DNA of 55,711 nucleotides, from positions 1 to 55,711 of the forward strand of contig QCJD01000009.1 in the NCBI GenBank assembly GCA_003216255.1, read 5' to 3'. Shown here piece by piece: positions 9,112 through 16,362 of this stretch (within the stretch, counting starts at the first letter, position 1; each line of letters starts with the position of its first letter). The notes beneath the pieces were generated by a model. It searched no databases, was not told where the DNA came from, and saw only the letters and a list, made by a program, of their open reading frames with translations. The position numbers and the translations under genes are program-made. This stretch comes from Pelagibacteraceae bacterium AG-404-N13. Its GTDB lineage: Bacteria > Pseudomonadota > Alphaproteobacteria > Pelagibacterales > Pelagibacteraceae.

Positions 9112-9456
9112 TTATTTTTTTAATCTTTTCCAATCTGTACTATTTAATAAAGATTTTAATTCAAAAGAATTTTTTAAAATTTTACCATTTGTATCAGTAA
9201 TTAAATATCTTAAATTTTTGTTGTTAGGTTTAAAATTTTTGCAAATTTTATACATCGCATTTTCTGCAGCATTTTTAAAGACTATAAAACTTACTTGTTT
9301 ACTCGAAATAGAAAGGCCATAATCTTTCCAAGAACCTTCGGAAACCATCTTAGCATATAAGTTAAGAATAATTTTTAGTTCTTTTTTTTCAAAAAAATAT
9401 TTTTGATTTTCGTCTTTAGATACATTATTTACTACAAGCTTTAAATTTCTATTCAT
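9112..9456 (-). CDS. DUF2794-like conserved alphaproteobacterial protein
   Basis: A 114-residue soluble protein with no signal peptide. The core (about 24-105) resembles DUF2794: FEKKELKIILNLYAKMV, then GSWKDYGLSI, FIVFKNAAENAMYKICK and a closing segment on a hydrophobic strand-turn. Family function is unknown. The match is from memory of the family pattern, so moderate confidence. It overlaps yciB by 8 bp, suggesting co-translation, and its stop abuts the stop of the Bax-inhibitor-like gene with no spacer. Confidence 0.65.
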   Translation of the reverse strand: MNRNLKLVVNNVSKDENQKYFFEKKELKIILNLYAKMVSEGSWKDYGLSISSKQVSFIVFKNAAENAMYKICKNFKPNNKNLRYLITDTNGKILKNSFELKSLLNSTDWKRLKK

Positions 9457-10000
9457 TTAATTTGTATTTATTGATTAGCCCTATTTGAAATGCAGTAAAA
9501 ATAAATGTAATTGGTAACATTCCCCAAACTTTAAAGTTAACCCAAAATTCTTCAGACTGCGTTCTCCATATTAATTCATTTAAAACAGCTAGACCAAAAA
9601 AGAAGTACATCCATCTGTTATTTAAAATTTTCCAACCTTCGTCACTTAAAGGCATGGATTTACCTATTATTTTTTTTAAAATTGGTTCATTTGTAAAATA
9701 CTTTCCAAAAAATAAAGCTAAAGCAAATAAAATATTTATTATTGTTGGCTTCATATAAATAAAAATAGGATTGTCGAAATAAATTGTTAATCCGCCAAAT
9801 AATGAAATTAAAATTCCACTCAAAAGTGGAATTAATGGAACTTTTTTTTCTATAATCCAAACAAATAGTACAGAAATTATAGTTGCAACTATTAGTGGAG
9901 GAATCGCTATTTTCAAATTTTTATCGTTCATATAGTAAAAATAAAAAAATATTGCTAATGGACCAATATCGGTAACAAATTTTAAAAATGATTTATTCAC
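9449..10000 (-). CDS. yciB: inner membrane protein YciB (septation protein A, IspZ family)
   Basis: A 183-residue integral membrane protein with five to six hydrophobic helices. Seen: the typical opening with KFVTDIGPLAIFFYFY, the IEKKVPLIPLLSG loop, a segment of the form GGLTIYFDNPIFIYMKPT, the basic loop before LSDEGWKILNNRW, and FVWNFKVWG-like FWVNFKVWGMLP near the end. The family affects septation and envelope organisation in several Gram-negatives. Length is normal. It is the first gene of a two-gene minus-strand unit with the DUF2794-like gene. Confidence 0.92.
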   Translation of the reverse strand: MNKSFLKFVTDIGPLAIFFYFYYMNDKNLKIAIPPLIVATIISVLFVWIIEKKVPLIPLLSGILISLFGGLTIYFDNPIFIYMKPTIINILFALALFFGKYFTNEPILKKIIGKSMPLSDEGWKILNNRWMYFFFGLAVLNELIWRTQSEEFWVNFKVWGMLPITFIFTAFQIGLINKYKLNE

Positions 10001-10056
10001 TGCTACATATTAGCAGATTAACAAAACAATTATATTTTTTTTATTGATTTTTTTTT

Positions 10057-10072
10057 TCAAATATCCATATTT
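10057..10072. repeat. 16-bp inverted repeat immediately upstream of hspQ
   Basis: CAAATAT and ATATTTG are separated by CC. The repeat ends 5 bp before the GTG start of hspQ. It occupies the usual ribosome-binding position and sits about where a -10 box would fall for the TTGATT at 10044-10049. It could be an operator or a small translational hairpin. Confidence 0.4.
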
Positions 10073-10077
10073 GTACT

Positions 10078-10398
10078 GTGAGCATTCAAAAAGCAAAATT
10101 TTCAATAGGTGACGTCGTAAAACACAGACACTTCGAATTTAGAGGTGTAATTTATGATGTTGATTTTGAATTTAATAATTCAGAGGAATGGTATCAGTCT
10201 ATACCCAAGAATGTTAGACCAAGAAAAGATCAGCCATTTTATCATTTGCTTGCAGAAAATGATGAAATAACATACGAGGCATATGTATCTGAACAAAATT
10301 TATTAGTAGACGATTCTGAGGAACCAATAAAACATCCTCTAATTAACGAGATTTTTTCAGGTAAAAAAGGTTCAAGCTATTTTAAACCTTCTAATTAA
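10078..10398 (+). CDS. hspQ: HspQ / YccV-like hemimethylated-DNA-binding family protein
   Basis: A 106-residue protein; in E. coli HspQ is a heat-shock protein that modulates Lon protease and binds hemimethylated DNA. Seen: AKFSIGDVVKHR at the N-terminus, FRGVIYDVDFEF, the NSEEWYQSIP insert, RPRKDQPFYHLLAEND and EAYVSEQNLL, matching alphaproteobacterial HspQ end to end. The start is GTG at 10078. No in-frame ATG lies nearby and the first conserved residues follow within seven codons. No Shine-Dalgarno sequence is visible. A palindrome covers that position instead. Confidence 0.9.
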   Translation: MSIQKAKFSIGDVVKHRHFEFRGVIYDVDFEFNNSEEWYQSIPKNVRPRKDQPFYHLLAENDEITYEAYVSEQNLLVDDSEEPIKHPLINEIFSGKKGSSYFKPSN

Positions 10399-10433
10399 AT
10401 TAGCCTTCATTCAAACACAATTCTTACAAACCT

Positions 10434-10462
10434 TTGTCACATGGATTGTTTATTAATATTAA
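10434..10462 (+). promoter_or_regulatory. candidate promoter between hspQ and ccmC
   Basis: TTGTCA (10434-10439) and TATTAA (10457-10462) are separated by exactly 17 bp. They match 5/6 and 4/6 of the sigma-70 consensus. A start site near 10469 would fall inside the left arm of the long inverted repeat that follows. Predicted from spacing only. Confidence 0.4.
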
Positions 10463-10463
10463 T

Positions 10464-10520
10464 ATTCTGATCAAGGATAATATTTCTTCTTTTATCTCCC
10501 TCTTTATTCTTGATCAGAAT
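10464..10520. repeat. 17-bp inverted repeat with 23-nt pyrimidine-rich loop (hairpin or paired operator)
   Basis: Bases 10464-10480 pair with 10504-10520 through 16 Watson-Crick pairs and one G-U pair. The loop 10481-10503 is almost all pyrimidine on the plus strand and ends in TCTCCCTCT. Both arms contain the palindrome TGATCA, with centres 43 bp apart. There is no T-run after the right arm, so it is not a normal intrinsic terminator. It occupies the 168-bp gap between hspQ and ccmC, the largest gene-free stretch here. The rest of that gap is AT-rich with no visible ORF. Confidence 0.7.
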
Positions 10521-10566
10521 TATTATCTAAAAATTTTAATCATAAAAATTTGTGCTATAAAAACAT

Positions 10567-11274
10567 ATGCTTAATTATTTTAATTTGAATAACACAATGT
10601 TCTTAATCAATAGATTGCGAAAATTTGTTTTTGCTCTTTTTATAATTGTATTATTGATTGGATTGTTTGAGGCTTTGATATTGTCACCTGAAGATTATAA
10701 GCAAAGCGACTCAGTTCGTATAATGTATGTACATGTTCCATCAGCATGGATTTCGTTAGGAATATTTTCTTTAATTTCAGTTTTATCTTTTGGAATACTT
10801 ATTTTTAAAAATAAAAATTTTTCATTAATTGCAAAAAGCTTAGCACCTTCTGGATTGCTGTTTAATATTATTGCTCTTGTTACAGGATCAATATGGGGCA
10901 GACCTACGTGGGGTACCTGGTGGGCTTGGGACGCAAGAATTACTTCGATGTTACTATTAGCAATATTTTACCTAATGTATATTTTGTCTTGGAGAGTTAC
11001 TGATGATAATGATAAAGCTATAAAGGTAAGTTCAATAATAGCAATAATTGGCTTAATCAATGTCCCAATAATTAAATTTTCAGTAGATTGGTGGTCAACT
11101 TTGCATCAACCTGCTTCAGTTAATTTGCTTAAAGACACTACAATTCACTCTTCCATGCTTGTTCCCTTAGCTATAATGACTGCGGCATTTGCACTGTTTT
11201 CACTTTTGATATTTTTAATGAAATATAATACAGAACTGATAAAAATTAAGAATAAAGGATTAGATAGATTATGA
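10567..11274 (+). CDS. ccmC: CcmC haem handling/export membrane protein of cytochrome c maturation
   Basis: A 235-residue protein with six membrane helices that presents haem to CcmE at the periplasmic face. Seen: HVPSAWISLG after the first helix (first conserved His), the WWD-type motif WGRPTWGTWWAWDARITSMLLL (written in two blocks: WGRPTWGTWWAWD, then ARITSMLLL), and the second conserved His in DWWSTLHQPASV. The start used is ATG 10567; an ATG at 10597 is also possible. The gene begins the ccm operon and overlaps ccmD by 4 bp (ATGA). ccmA and ccmB, which form the ABC part of this complex, are not adjacent. Confidence 0.95.
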   Translation: MLNYFNLNNTMFLINRLRKFVFALFIIVLLIGLFEALILSPEDYKQSDSVRIMYVHVPSAWISLGIFSLISVLSFGILIFKNKNFSLIAKSLAPSGLLFNIIALVTGSIWGRPTWGTWWAWDARITSMLLLAIFYLMYILSWRVTDDNDKAIKVSSIIAIIGLINVPIIKFSVDWWSTLHQPASVNLLKDTTIHSSMLVPLAIMTAAFALFSLLIFLMKYNTELIKIKNKGLDRL

Positions 11275-11504
11275 TAAACGAAATTTTATTTATGAATGGC
11301 TATGGAGTATATGTGTGGTCATCATTTATATTTACTTTAATTGGTTTTTTTATTCTATACTCAGCAATTAAACTTCAGTTGATTAAAGAGCAGAAAAAAT
11401 TTGATGCTAAATTTAAAAATTTATCATCTGAAAAAATTGAGTTAGCAAAAAAACAAGAAACTTACAGAGAATTATTGCCAAATACTTCTGTCTCTAAAAT
11501 TTAA
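11271..11504 (+). CDS. ccmD: CcmD small haem exporter protein
   Basis: A 77-residue protein with one membrane helix (about 15-32), preceded by the family's [11 protein letters not shown] motif and followed by a basic, charged tail ([10 protein letters not shown]). CcmD is a small subunit that helps release holo-CcmE from CcmABC. It overlaps ccmC by four bases, as expected for translational coupling. The tail is somewhat longer than usual for the family. The assignment rests on the motif, topology and position. Confidence 0.9.
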   Translation: MINEILFMNGYGVYVWSSFIFTLIGFFILYSAIKLQLIKEQKKFDAKFKNLSSEKIELAKKQETYRELLPNTSVSKI

Positions 11505-11515
11505 GTTTTCTTTTC

Positions 11516-11938
11516 ATGTACGGTAAGAAAGTTAAACTACGGGCTTTTTTTATATTATTAATTTTTTTATCAACAGCACTTACTATATTTCTAATTATAA
11601 AAGCTTTAGAAGAGAATGTCGTATATTTTAAGTCTCCAACTGAAATAAAAAATTTATCCGAATTAGATAGTAAAAAAATCAGAGTTGGTGGAATGGTGAA
11701 GAAAAGCTCAATTAAAACAAATGATACTGAAATTAATTTTGTAATAACGGATTTTAAAAATGATTTATTAGTTAGTTTTAAGGGTTCAGTGCCAAACTTA
11801 TTTGAAGAAGGCAAAGGAGTAGTTGCAGAAGGATTTTTAAAAGATAGATCTTATTTGAAAGCGGTAAAAATTTTAGCAAAACACGATGAAAATTATATGC
11901 CACCTGAAGTTAATGAGGCATTAAAAGGTAAAAAATAG
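11516..11938 (+). CDS. ccmE: CcmE haem chaperone
   Basis: A 140-residue periplasmic chaperone anchored by one N-terminal helix (about 9-28). It binds haem covalently and hands it to CcmF. Seen: the OB-fold with [12 protein letters not shown] and the haem-binding [12 protein letters not shown], with the haem histidine at 123 and the conserved tyrosine at 127. Length is normal. It overlaps ccmF by one base (TAGTG). Confidence 0.96.
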   Translation: MYGKKVKLRAFFILLIFLSTALTIFLIIKALEENVVYFKSPTEIKNLSELDSKKIRVGGMVKKSSIKTNDTEINFVITDFKNDLLVSFKGSVPNLFEEGKGVVAEGFLKDRSYLKAVKILAKHDENYMPPEVNEALKGKK

Positions 11939-13809
11939 TGTCAAATCAAATAGGTAATTATTCTCTTTACATTGCATTATTCTCATCTTTTTTTTTATTA
12001 TTTCATTCATCCTATTCAATCAGAAATAAATCTAAAAGTTTAGATAGCAAAATATTCTCAGCATTATCAGTTCAAACTTTTATGGTTTTGATAAGTTTTT
12101 TTAGTTTAATTTATGCTTTTGTTGTTTCTGATTTCAGCAATGTAACAGTTTATAATAATTCACACACAACCAAACCTTTATTTTATAAAATCTCAGGATC
12201 TTGGGGCAATCATGAAGGTAGTTTGCTTTTATGGTTATTAGTTTTAACAATTTTTTTATTTATTTTTTTTATAAGTTCAAAAAATTTATCAAATAAGTAT
12301 AGGATAATAACTGTATTATTTCAGGAATTGATTATAATTGGATTTTTATTATTTATTCTTTTTACATCTAATCCTTTTTTGAATTTATTTCCAATTCCAA
12401 AGGAAGGCACTGGATTGAATCCAATTTTACAAGATCCAGCATTAGCAATACATCCTCCTATTTTATATATAGGTTATGTAGGTACTTCTATAATTTTTTC
12501 TTCATCGTTAGCTGCTTTAGTTTGTGGGATGGTAAATAAAATTTGGGCTCAACATATAAAAAAATGGATCATTACTTCTTGGATATTTTTAACTATTGGA
12601 ATTTTGTTAGGTTCAATTTGGGCTTATTACGAACTTGGTTGGGGAGGTTTTTGGTTTTGGGATCCAGTAGAAAATGTTTCTTTGATGCCTTGGTTTTGTT
12701 TAACTGCATTATTGCATACAATTATTGTTTTAGAAAAAAGAAATATTTATCAATCTTGGACAATTATTTTATCTATTGCTACGTTTTCATTAAGTATGGG
12801 TGGAACTTTTTTAGTTAGATCAGGTATACTAAATTCCATACATACATTTGCAAATGATCCATCTAGAGGGATATTTATTTTATGTTTTTTATTTTTACTG
12901 GTTTTACTAGCTATTTTCATATTTTTTATATTTCAAAAAAAATTATTTAAAAATTTAGTTAAACCTTTGTTGGTAAGCAAAGAAACTGCAATTATAGTTA
13001 ATAATTGGTTTATGATGTTCTTTCTTTCAGTTGTTTTAATTGGAACAGTGTATCCAATATTTTTAGAAGTAATAAGTGGCTCTAAAATTTCAATTGGCCC
13101 TCCATTTTACCAGAAATTAATGATACCTTTTTTAGTACCATTTTTATTATTTATGGCACTAGGACCAAAATTAAAATGGATTAAAGATAATTTAGGTAAA
13201 GTTAATTTAAATCAAATTATTCCATTTATTTTATCAATAGTAATTTCTTATTTGATAGTAAAATTATTTGGTATTTCTTATTTGTTTATCTTACCATTAT
13301 TTGCAGTAGGTTTTTTTTTACTTTTTTCTACAATAAAAGACTTCTTTTCAAAAAACTCATCTTTACCACAAAAAATATCTCATTTTGCTTTTAGTTTATT
13401 TATTCTTAGTATTTTGTTCAATGGAATTTTTGCTAAAGAATTTTCTTCTAATATGAAAGTTGGAGATGAAAGAAAATTTATTAATAAAGTTATAAAATTT
13501 GAAAATTTGAAAATTATAGAAAAGGATAATTATAAATCTTTAATGGCAAGTTTCAAAATATCAGATGAAAAAAGAAGTATTAATTTAAATCCAGAGGTAA
13601 GGGTTTATAATCAGCCAAGAACCTTAACTAGTGAAGCAGCTATTAATTCGACGATCTATTCAGATAATTTTTTAGTATTTAACGTAATAAAAGATGATGG
13701 TTATTATAATGTTCGTTATCAGTATAAACCATTAATGATGTGGATTTGGTTTTCCATTATTCTTTTATCAGTTGGTGGTATTTTAAGTTATTTAAAAAAA
13801 AATGATTAA
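11938..13809 (+). CDS. ccmF: CcmF cytochrome c haem lyase subunit
   Basis: A 623-residue polytopic membrane protein that ligates haem from CcmE to apocytochrome c. Seen: SWGNHEGSLLLWLL, NPILQDPALAIHPPILYIGY, and the WWD domain WGGFWFWDPVENVSLMPW with TALLHTI after it. A C-terminal periplasmic segment and a final helix close the protein. Start is GTG at 11938, overlapping the ccmE stop codon by one base, a usual coupling in this operon. Length is slightly below the 640-660 common in the family. Confidence 0.96.
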   Translation: MSNQIGNYSLYIALFSSFFLLFHSSYSIRNKSKSLDSKIFSALSVQTFMVLISFFSLIYAFVVSDFSNVTVYNNSHTTKPLFYKISGSWGNHEGSLLLWLLVLTIFLFIFFISSKNLSNKYRIITVLFQELIIIGFLLFILFTSNPFLNLFPIPKEGTGLNPILQDPALAIHPPILYIGYVGTSIIFSSSLAALVCGMVNKIWAQHIKKWIITSWIFLTIGILLGSIWAYYELGWGGFWFWDPVENVSLMPWFCLTALLHTIIVLEKRNIYQSWTIILSIATFSLSMGGTFLVRSGILNSIHTFANDPSRGIFILCFLFLLVLLAIFIFFIFQKKLFKNLVKPLLVSKETAIIVNNWFMMFFLSVVLIGTVYPIFLEVISGSKISIGPPFYQKLMIPFLVPFLLFMALGPKLKWIKDNLGKVNLNQIIPFILSIVISYLIVKLFGISYLFILPLFAVGFFLLFSTIKDFFSKNSSLPQKISHFAFSLFILSILFNGIFAKEFSSNMKVGDERKFINKVIKFENLKIIEKDNYKSLMASFKISDEKRSINLNPEVRVYNQPRTLTSEAAINSTIYSDNFLVFNVIKDDGYYNVRYQYKPLMMWIWFSIILLSVGGILSYLKKND

Positions 13810-14332
13810 GAAAATTAAATTTGTAATCATTATATTATTTTTTTCATTTATATTTTTTGTATTTTTTTTAGGTTTAGATAAACCAAACAGTTACCTTCCT
13901 AAAAAAAATATAACTGAAATTGACACCAGTCTTGTTTTTAAAAATCTTTACGATCAAAAAGAAATTGTATTAGGAGAATTGATAAGTAAAAATAGTTTTT
14001 CAATAGTAAATATTTGGGCATCATGGTGCTTACCATGCAGAGATGAACATGAATATCTATTAAAATTAAAAAATTTAAATAAAATAAATGTAATTGGAAT
14101 TAACTATAAAGATAAAAAATCAAATGCAGCTAAATTCTTGTTAGATTTAGGAAACCCTTATCATGAAGTTTTAATAGATTTAGATGGAACAAAATCGATT
14201 GAATTTGGAGCAATAGGTGTTCCAGAAACTTACTTAATAAATAATAAAATAATAGTAAAAAAATATATTGGTCCTTTAGATCAATCAAAATTAAAAGATA
14301 TTATTGAAATAATAAAAAATGAAAAAAATTAA
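13802..14332 (+). CDS. ccmG: CcmG/DsbE thiol:disulfide oxidoreductase
   Basis: A 176-residue membrane-tethered thioredoxin-like protein that keeps the haem-binding cysteines of apocytochrome c reduced. Seen: N-terminal anchor (about 6-24), active site WASWCLPCRDEH with Cys76 and Cys79, the family's acidic-loop region VIGINYKD, and the cis-Pro segment GVPETYLI. It overlaps ccmF by 8 bp and ccmH by 14 bp. Confidence 0.95.
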   Translation: MIKKIKFVIIILFFSFIFFVFFLGLDKPNSYLPKKNITEIDTSLVFKNLYDQKEIVLGELISKNSFSIVNIWASWCLPCRDEHEYLLKLKNLNKINVIGINYKDKKSNAAKFLLDLGNPYHEVLIDLDGTKSIEFGAIGVPETYLINNKIIVKKYIGPLDQSKLKDIIEIIKNEKN

Positions 14333-14684
14333 ATTAATATTATATATTTTAAGTTTTACATTAATTTTTTTAAATAATTTAAATGCGGACAACTCTCAAC
14401 AGATTGATAAAATTTCAAAAAATTTGAGATGTTTGATTTGCCAAGGCCAGTCAGTTTATGACTCACAATCTGATTTTGCTTTAAGCATGAAAGTCTTAAT
14501 TGATAACAAAATCAAAGAAGGAAAAACAGAGAAAGAAATTTATGATTTTTTAAAAAATAAATATGGTGAATGGATTGTTTATGAACCAGAAATTGGCCTA
14601 AATACTATTTTACTTTGGGTAATTCCTTTGATTTTATTTATATTTGGCGGTATTTTAATTGCGAGAAAAGTATCTATAAAGTAG
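14319..14684 (+). CDS. ccmH: CcmH cytochrome c maturation protein
   Basis: A 121-residue protein with a signal-like N-terminus, the LRCLICQGQ redox motif (Cys38, Cys41), the QSDFALSMK helix, the YGEWIVYEP signature and a single C-terminal helix (about 96-115). It works with CcmF and CcmG to reduce and present apocytochrome c. It is the short CcmH form. The TPR-containing CcmI portion is not fused and no ccmI follows. It is the last gene of the ccm cluster here. Confidence 0.95.
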   Translation: MKKIKLILYILSFTLIFLNNLNADNSQQIDKISKNLRCLICQGQSVYDSQSDFALSMKVLIDNKIKEGKTEKEIYDFLKNKYGEWIVYEPEIGLNTILLWVIPLILFIFGGILIARKVSIK

Positions 14685-14701
14685 CTTTAAAAAATTTATT
14701 T

Positions 14702-15193
14702 ATGAAAACATTACTAAAAACTTTTGTTATTATTTTTACTGTCATTACTTCTTTAAGTGCTGATACAGGAAATAAATGGAATTTTTATACAGGAATGTTT
14801 GATTTTAGTGACGATAATAAAAAATCAAATTTATTTGGAATTCAACACATAAATGAAAATTTATATAGAGAAAGTTTTCTAGGAACATTGCAACCAGTTA
14901 CAGGAGCTTTTATAACCGCAGATAATGCCGGTTATATTTATACAGGTTTTCAAATTCCTAATAAATCAGGTGCGCTGACTGTTACACCTAGTTTTACTCC
15001 AGGTTTATACAGCGAGGGTGATGGAAAAGATCTAGGTCATGTAATAGAGTTTAAAACAGAAATTCAAATTACTTATGAAATATCAAGTAATAGTGAAATT
15101 GGAATGTCCTATAATCATATATCAAACGCTAGCCTAGGAAATAAAAATCCTGGAGCAAACAGTTATATGATTAACTTTATAAAAAAATATTAA
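14702..15193 (+). CDS. PagL-like lipid A 3-O-deacylase / acyloxyacyl hydrolase family protein
   Basis: A 163-residue protein with a signal peptide (hydrophobic about 5-18, SLSA-DT) and alternating short beta strands, as in small outer-membrane barrels. The C-terminal motif YNHISNASLGNKNPG carries the His-x-Ser pair of the PagL family, followed by the penultimate strand and a terminal aromatic-rich strand. PagL enzymes remove the 3-O acyl chain of lipid A in the outer membrane. I could not place the family's catalytic acid with confidence, so activity is an inference. Start is ATG 14702. A longer frame from 14615 overlaps ccmH and lacks a signal peptide at its end. Confidence 0.7.
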   Translation: MKTLLKTFVIIFTVITSLSADTGNKWNFYTGMFDFSDDNKKSNLFGIQHINENLYRESFLGTLQPVTGAFITADNAGYIYTGFQIPNKSGALTVTPSFTPGLYSEGDGKDLGHVIEFKTEIQITYEISSNSEIGMSYNHISNASLGNKNPGANSYMINFIKKY

Positions 15194-15199
15194 GAGATT

Positions 15200-16354
15200 A
15201 TGAAATTATTAGACTGTCATAATTTTTATGACTTTAGAGAATTAGCTAAGAAAAAATTACCATCTCCAATCTTTCACTACATTGATGGAGCTGCAGATGA
15301 TGAAATTACATATAAACGAAATACTTCTGCATTTAATGATGTTGATTTAGTACCCAATGTATTAAGGGGTGTCGAAAATATAGATCTATCAACCACTATA
15401 TTTGGAAAAAAATTAGATTTACCTTTTTATTGTGCACCGACAGCTTTGCAAAGACTTTTTCATTATGATGGGGAAAGAGCAGTTGGAAAAGCAGCTCAAA
15501 AATTTAATACAATGTTTGGTGTTTCTGCATTGGCAACAGTTAGTGTAGAAGAAATATCTTCTATGATTGATACTCCAAAAATGTTTCAGTTTTATTTTCA
15601 TAAAGACAGAGGTTTAAATGATTCTTGCTTGGAAAGAGCCAAAGCAGCTAAATTTGATGTCATGGCTTTAACGGTAGATACAATAACTGGAGGAAATCGT
15701 GAAAGAGACTTAAGAACTGGTTTTACTTCACCTCCAAAACTAACTTTATCAAGCTTATTTAGTTTTGCTATAAAACCAATGTGGGGAATTAATTATTTAA
15801 CAAAAGGAAAATTTGAATTACCCCATCTTCAAGATTATGTCAAAGAAGGTACTAGTACTAATACTTCTATAGGAAATTATTTTTCTACTATGCTAGACCA
15901 ATCTATGAATTGGAAAGATGCTGAAAAACTATGTTCTCAATGGGGTGGTCATTTTGCTTTAAAAGGGATTATGAGTGTAGAAGATGCAAAAAGAGCGGTT
16001 GATATTGGATGCACAGGTATAATGGTTTCAAATCATGGAGGAAGACAATTAGATGGTTCGAGATCTCCATTTGATCAATTAAAAGAAATCGTAGATGCAG
16101 TTGGTGATAAAATAGATGTTATTTGTGAAGGCGGATTTCAAAGAGGCACTCATATGTTAAAAGCTTTATCTATAGGAGCTAAAGCATGTTCAGGAGGCAG
16201 ATTATACCTTTATGCATTGGCTGCAGCTGGACAAGCTGGTGTCGAAAGAGCTTTAGGACAGTATAAGGCTGAGTTAGAGAGAGACATGAAATTAATGGGT
16301 TGTACTAAAATAAGCGATCTTAATAGAAATAATTTAAGATTTAGAAATATTTAA
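15200..16354 (+). CDS. FMN-dependent L-2-hydroxy-acid dehydrogenase, copy 1 (divergent)
   Basis: A 384-residue TIM-barrel flavoenzyme of the lactate dehydrogenase/glycolate oxidase family. Seen: HYIDGAADDE with the conserved active-site Tyr, NRERDLRTGF, and the catalytic SNHGGRQLDG with His279 and Arg282. The FMN-phosphate loop, however, reads EGGFQRGTH (310-318), where the next gene has the canonical DGGVRRGTH, so Asp310 is Glu and Arg314 is Gln. The next conserved block also changes (ACSGGRLYLY rather than ACSFGRMFLF). The two genes are clearly tandem paralogs, 8 bp apart and alignable without gaps over these motifs. Substrate may be lactate, glycolate or a larger 2-hydroxy acid. Confidence 0.88.
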   Translation: MKLLDCHNFYDFRELAKKKLPSPIFHYIDGAADDEITYKRNTSAFNDVDLVPNVLRGVENIDLSTTIFGKKLDLPFYCAPTALQRLFHYDGERAVGKAAQKFNTMFGVSALATVSVEEISSMIDTPKMFQFYFHKDRGLNDSCLERAKAAKFDVMALTVDTITGGNRERDLRTGFTSPPKLTLSSLFSFAIKPMWGINYLTKGKFELPHLQDYVKEGTSTNTSIGNYFSTMLDQSMNWKDAEKLCSQWGGHFALKGIMSVEDAKRAVDIGCTGIMVSNHGGRQLDGSRSPFDQLKEIVDAVGDKIDVICEGGFQRGTHMLKALSIGAKACSGGRLYLYALAAAGQAGVERALGQYKAELERDMKLMGCTKISDLNRNNLRFRNI

Positions 16355-16362
16355 TTTACTTA

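Noticed and set aside
14615..14701. Upstream start for the PagL-like gene
   Set aside because: It lies inside ccmH and would bury the signal peptide.
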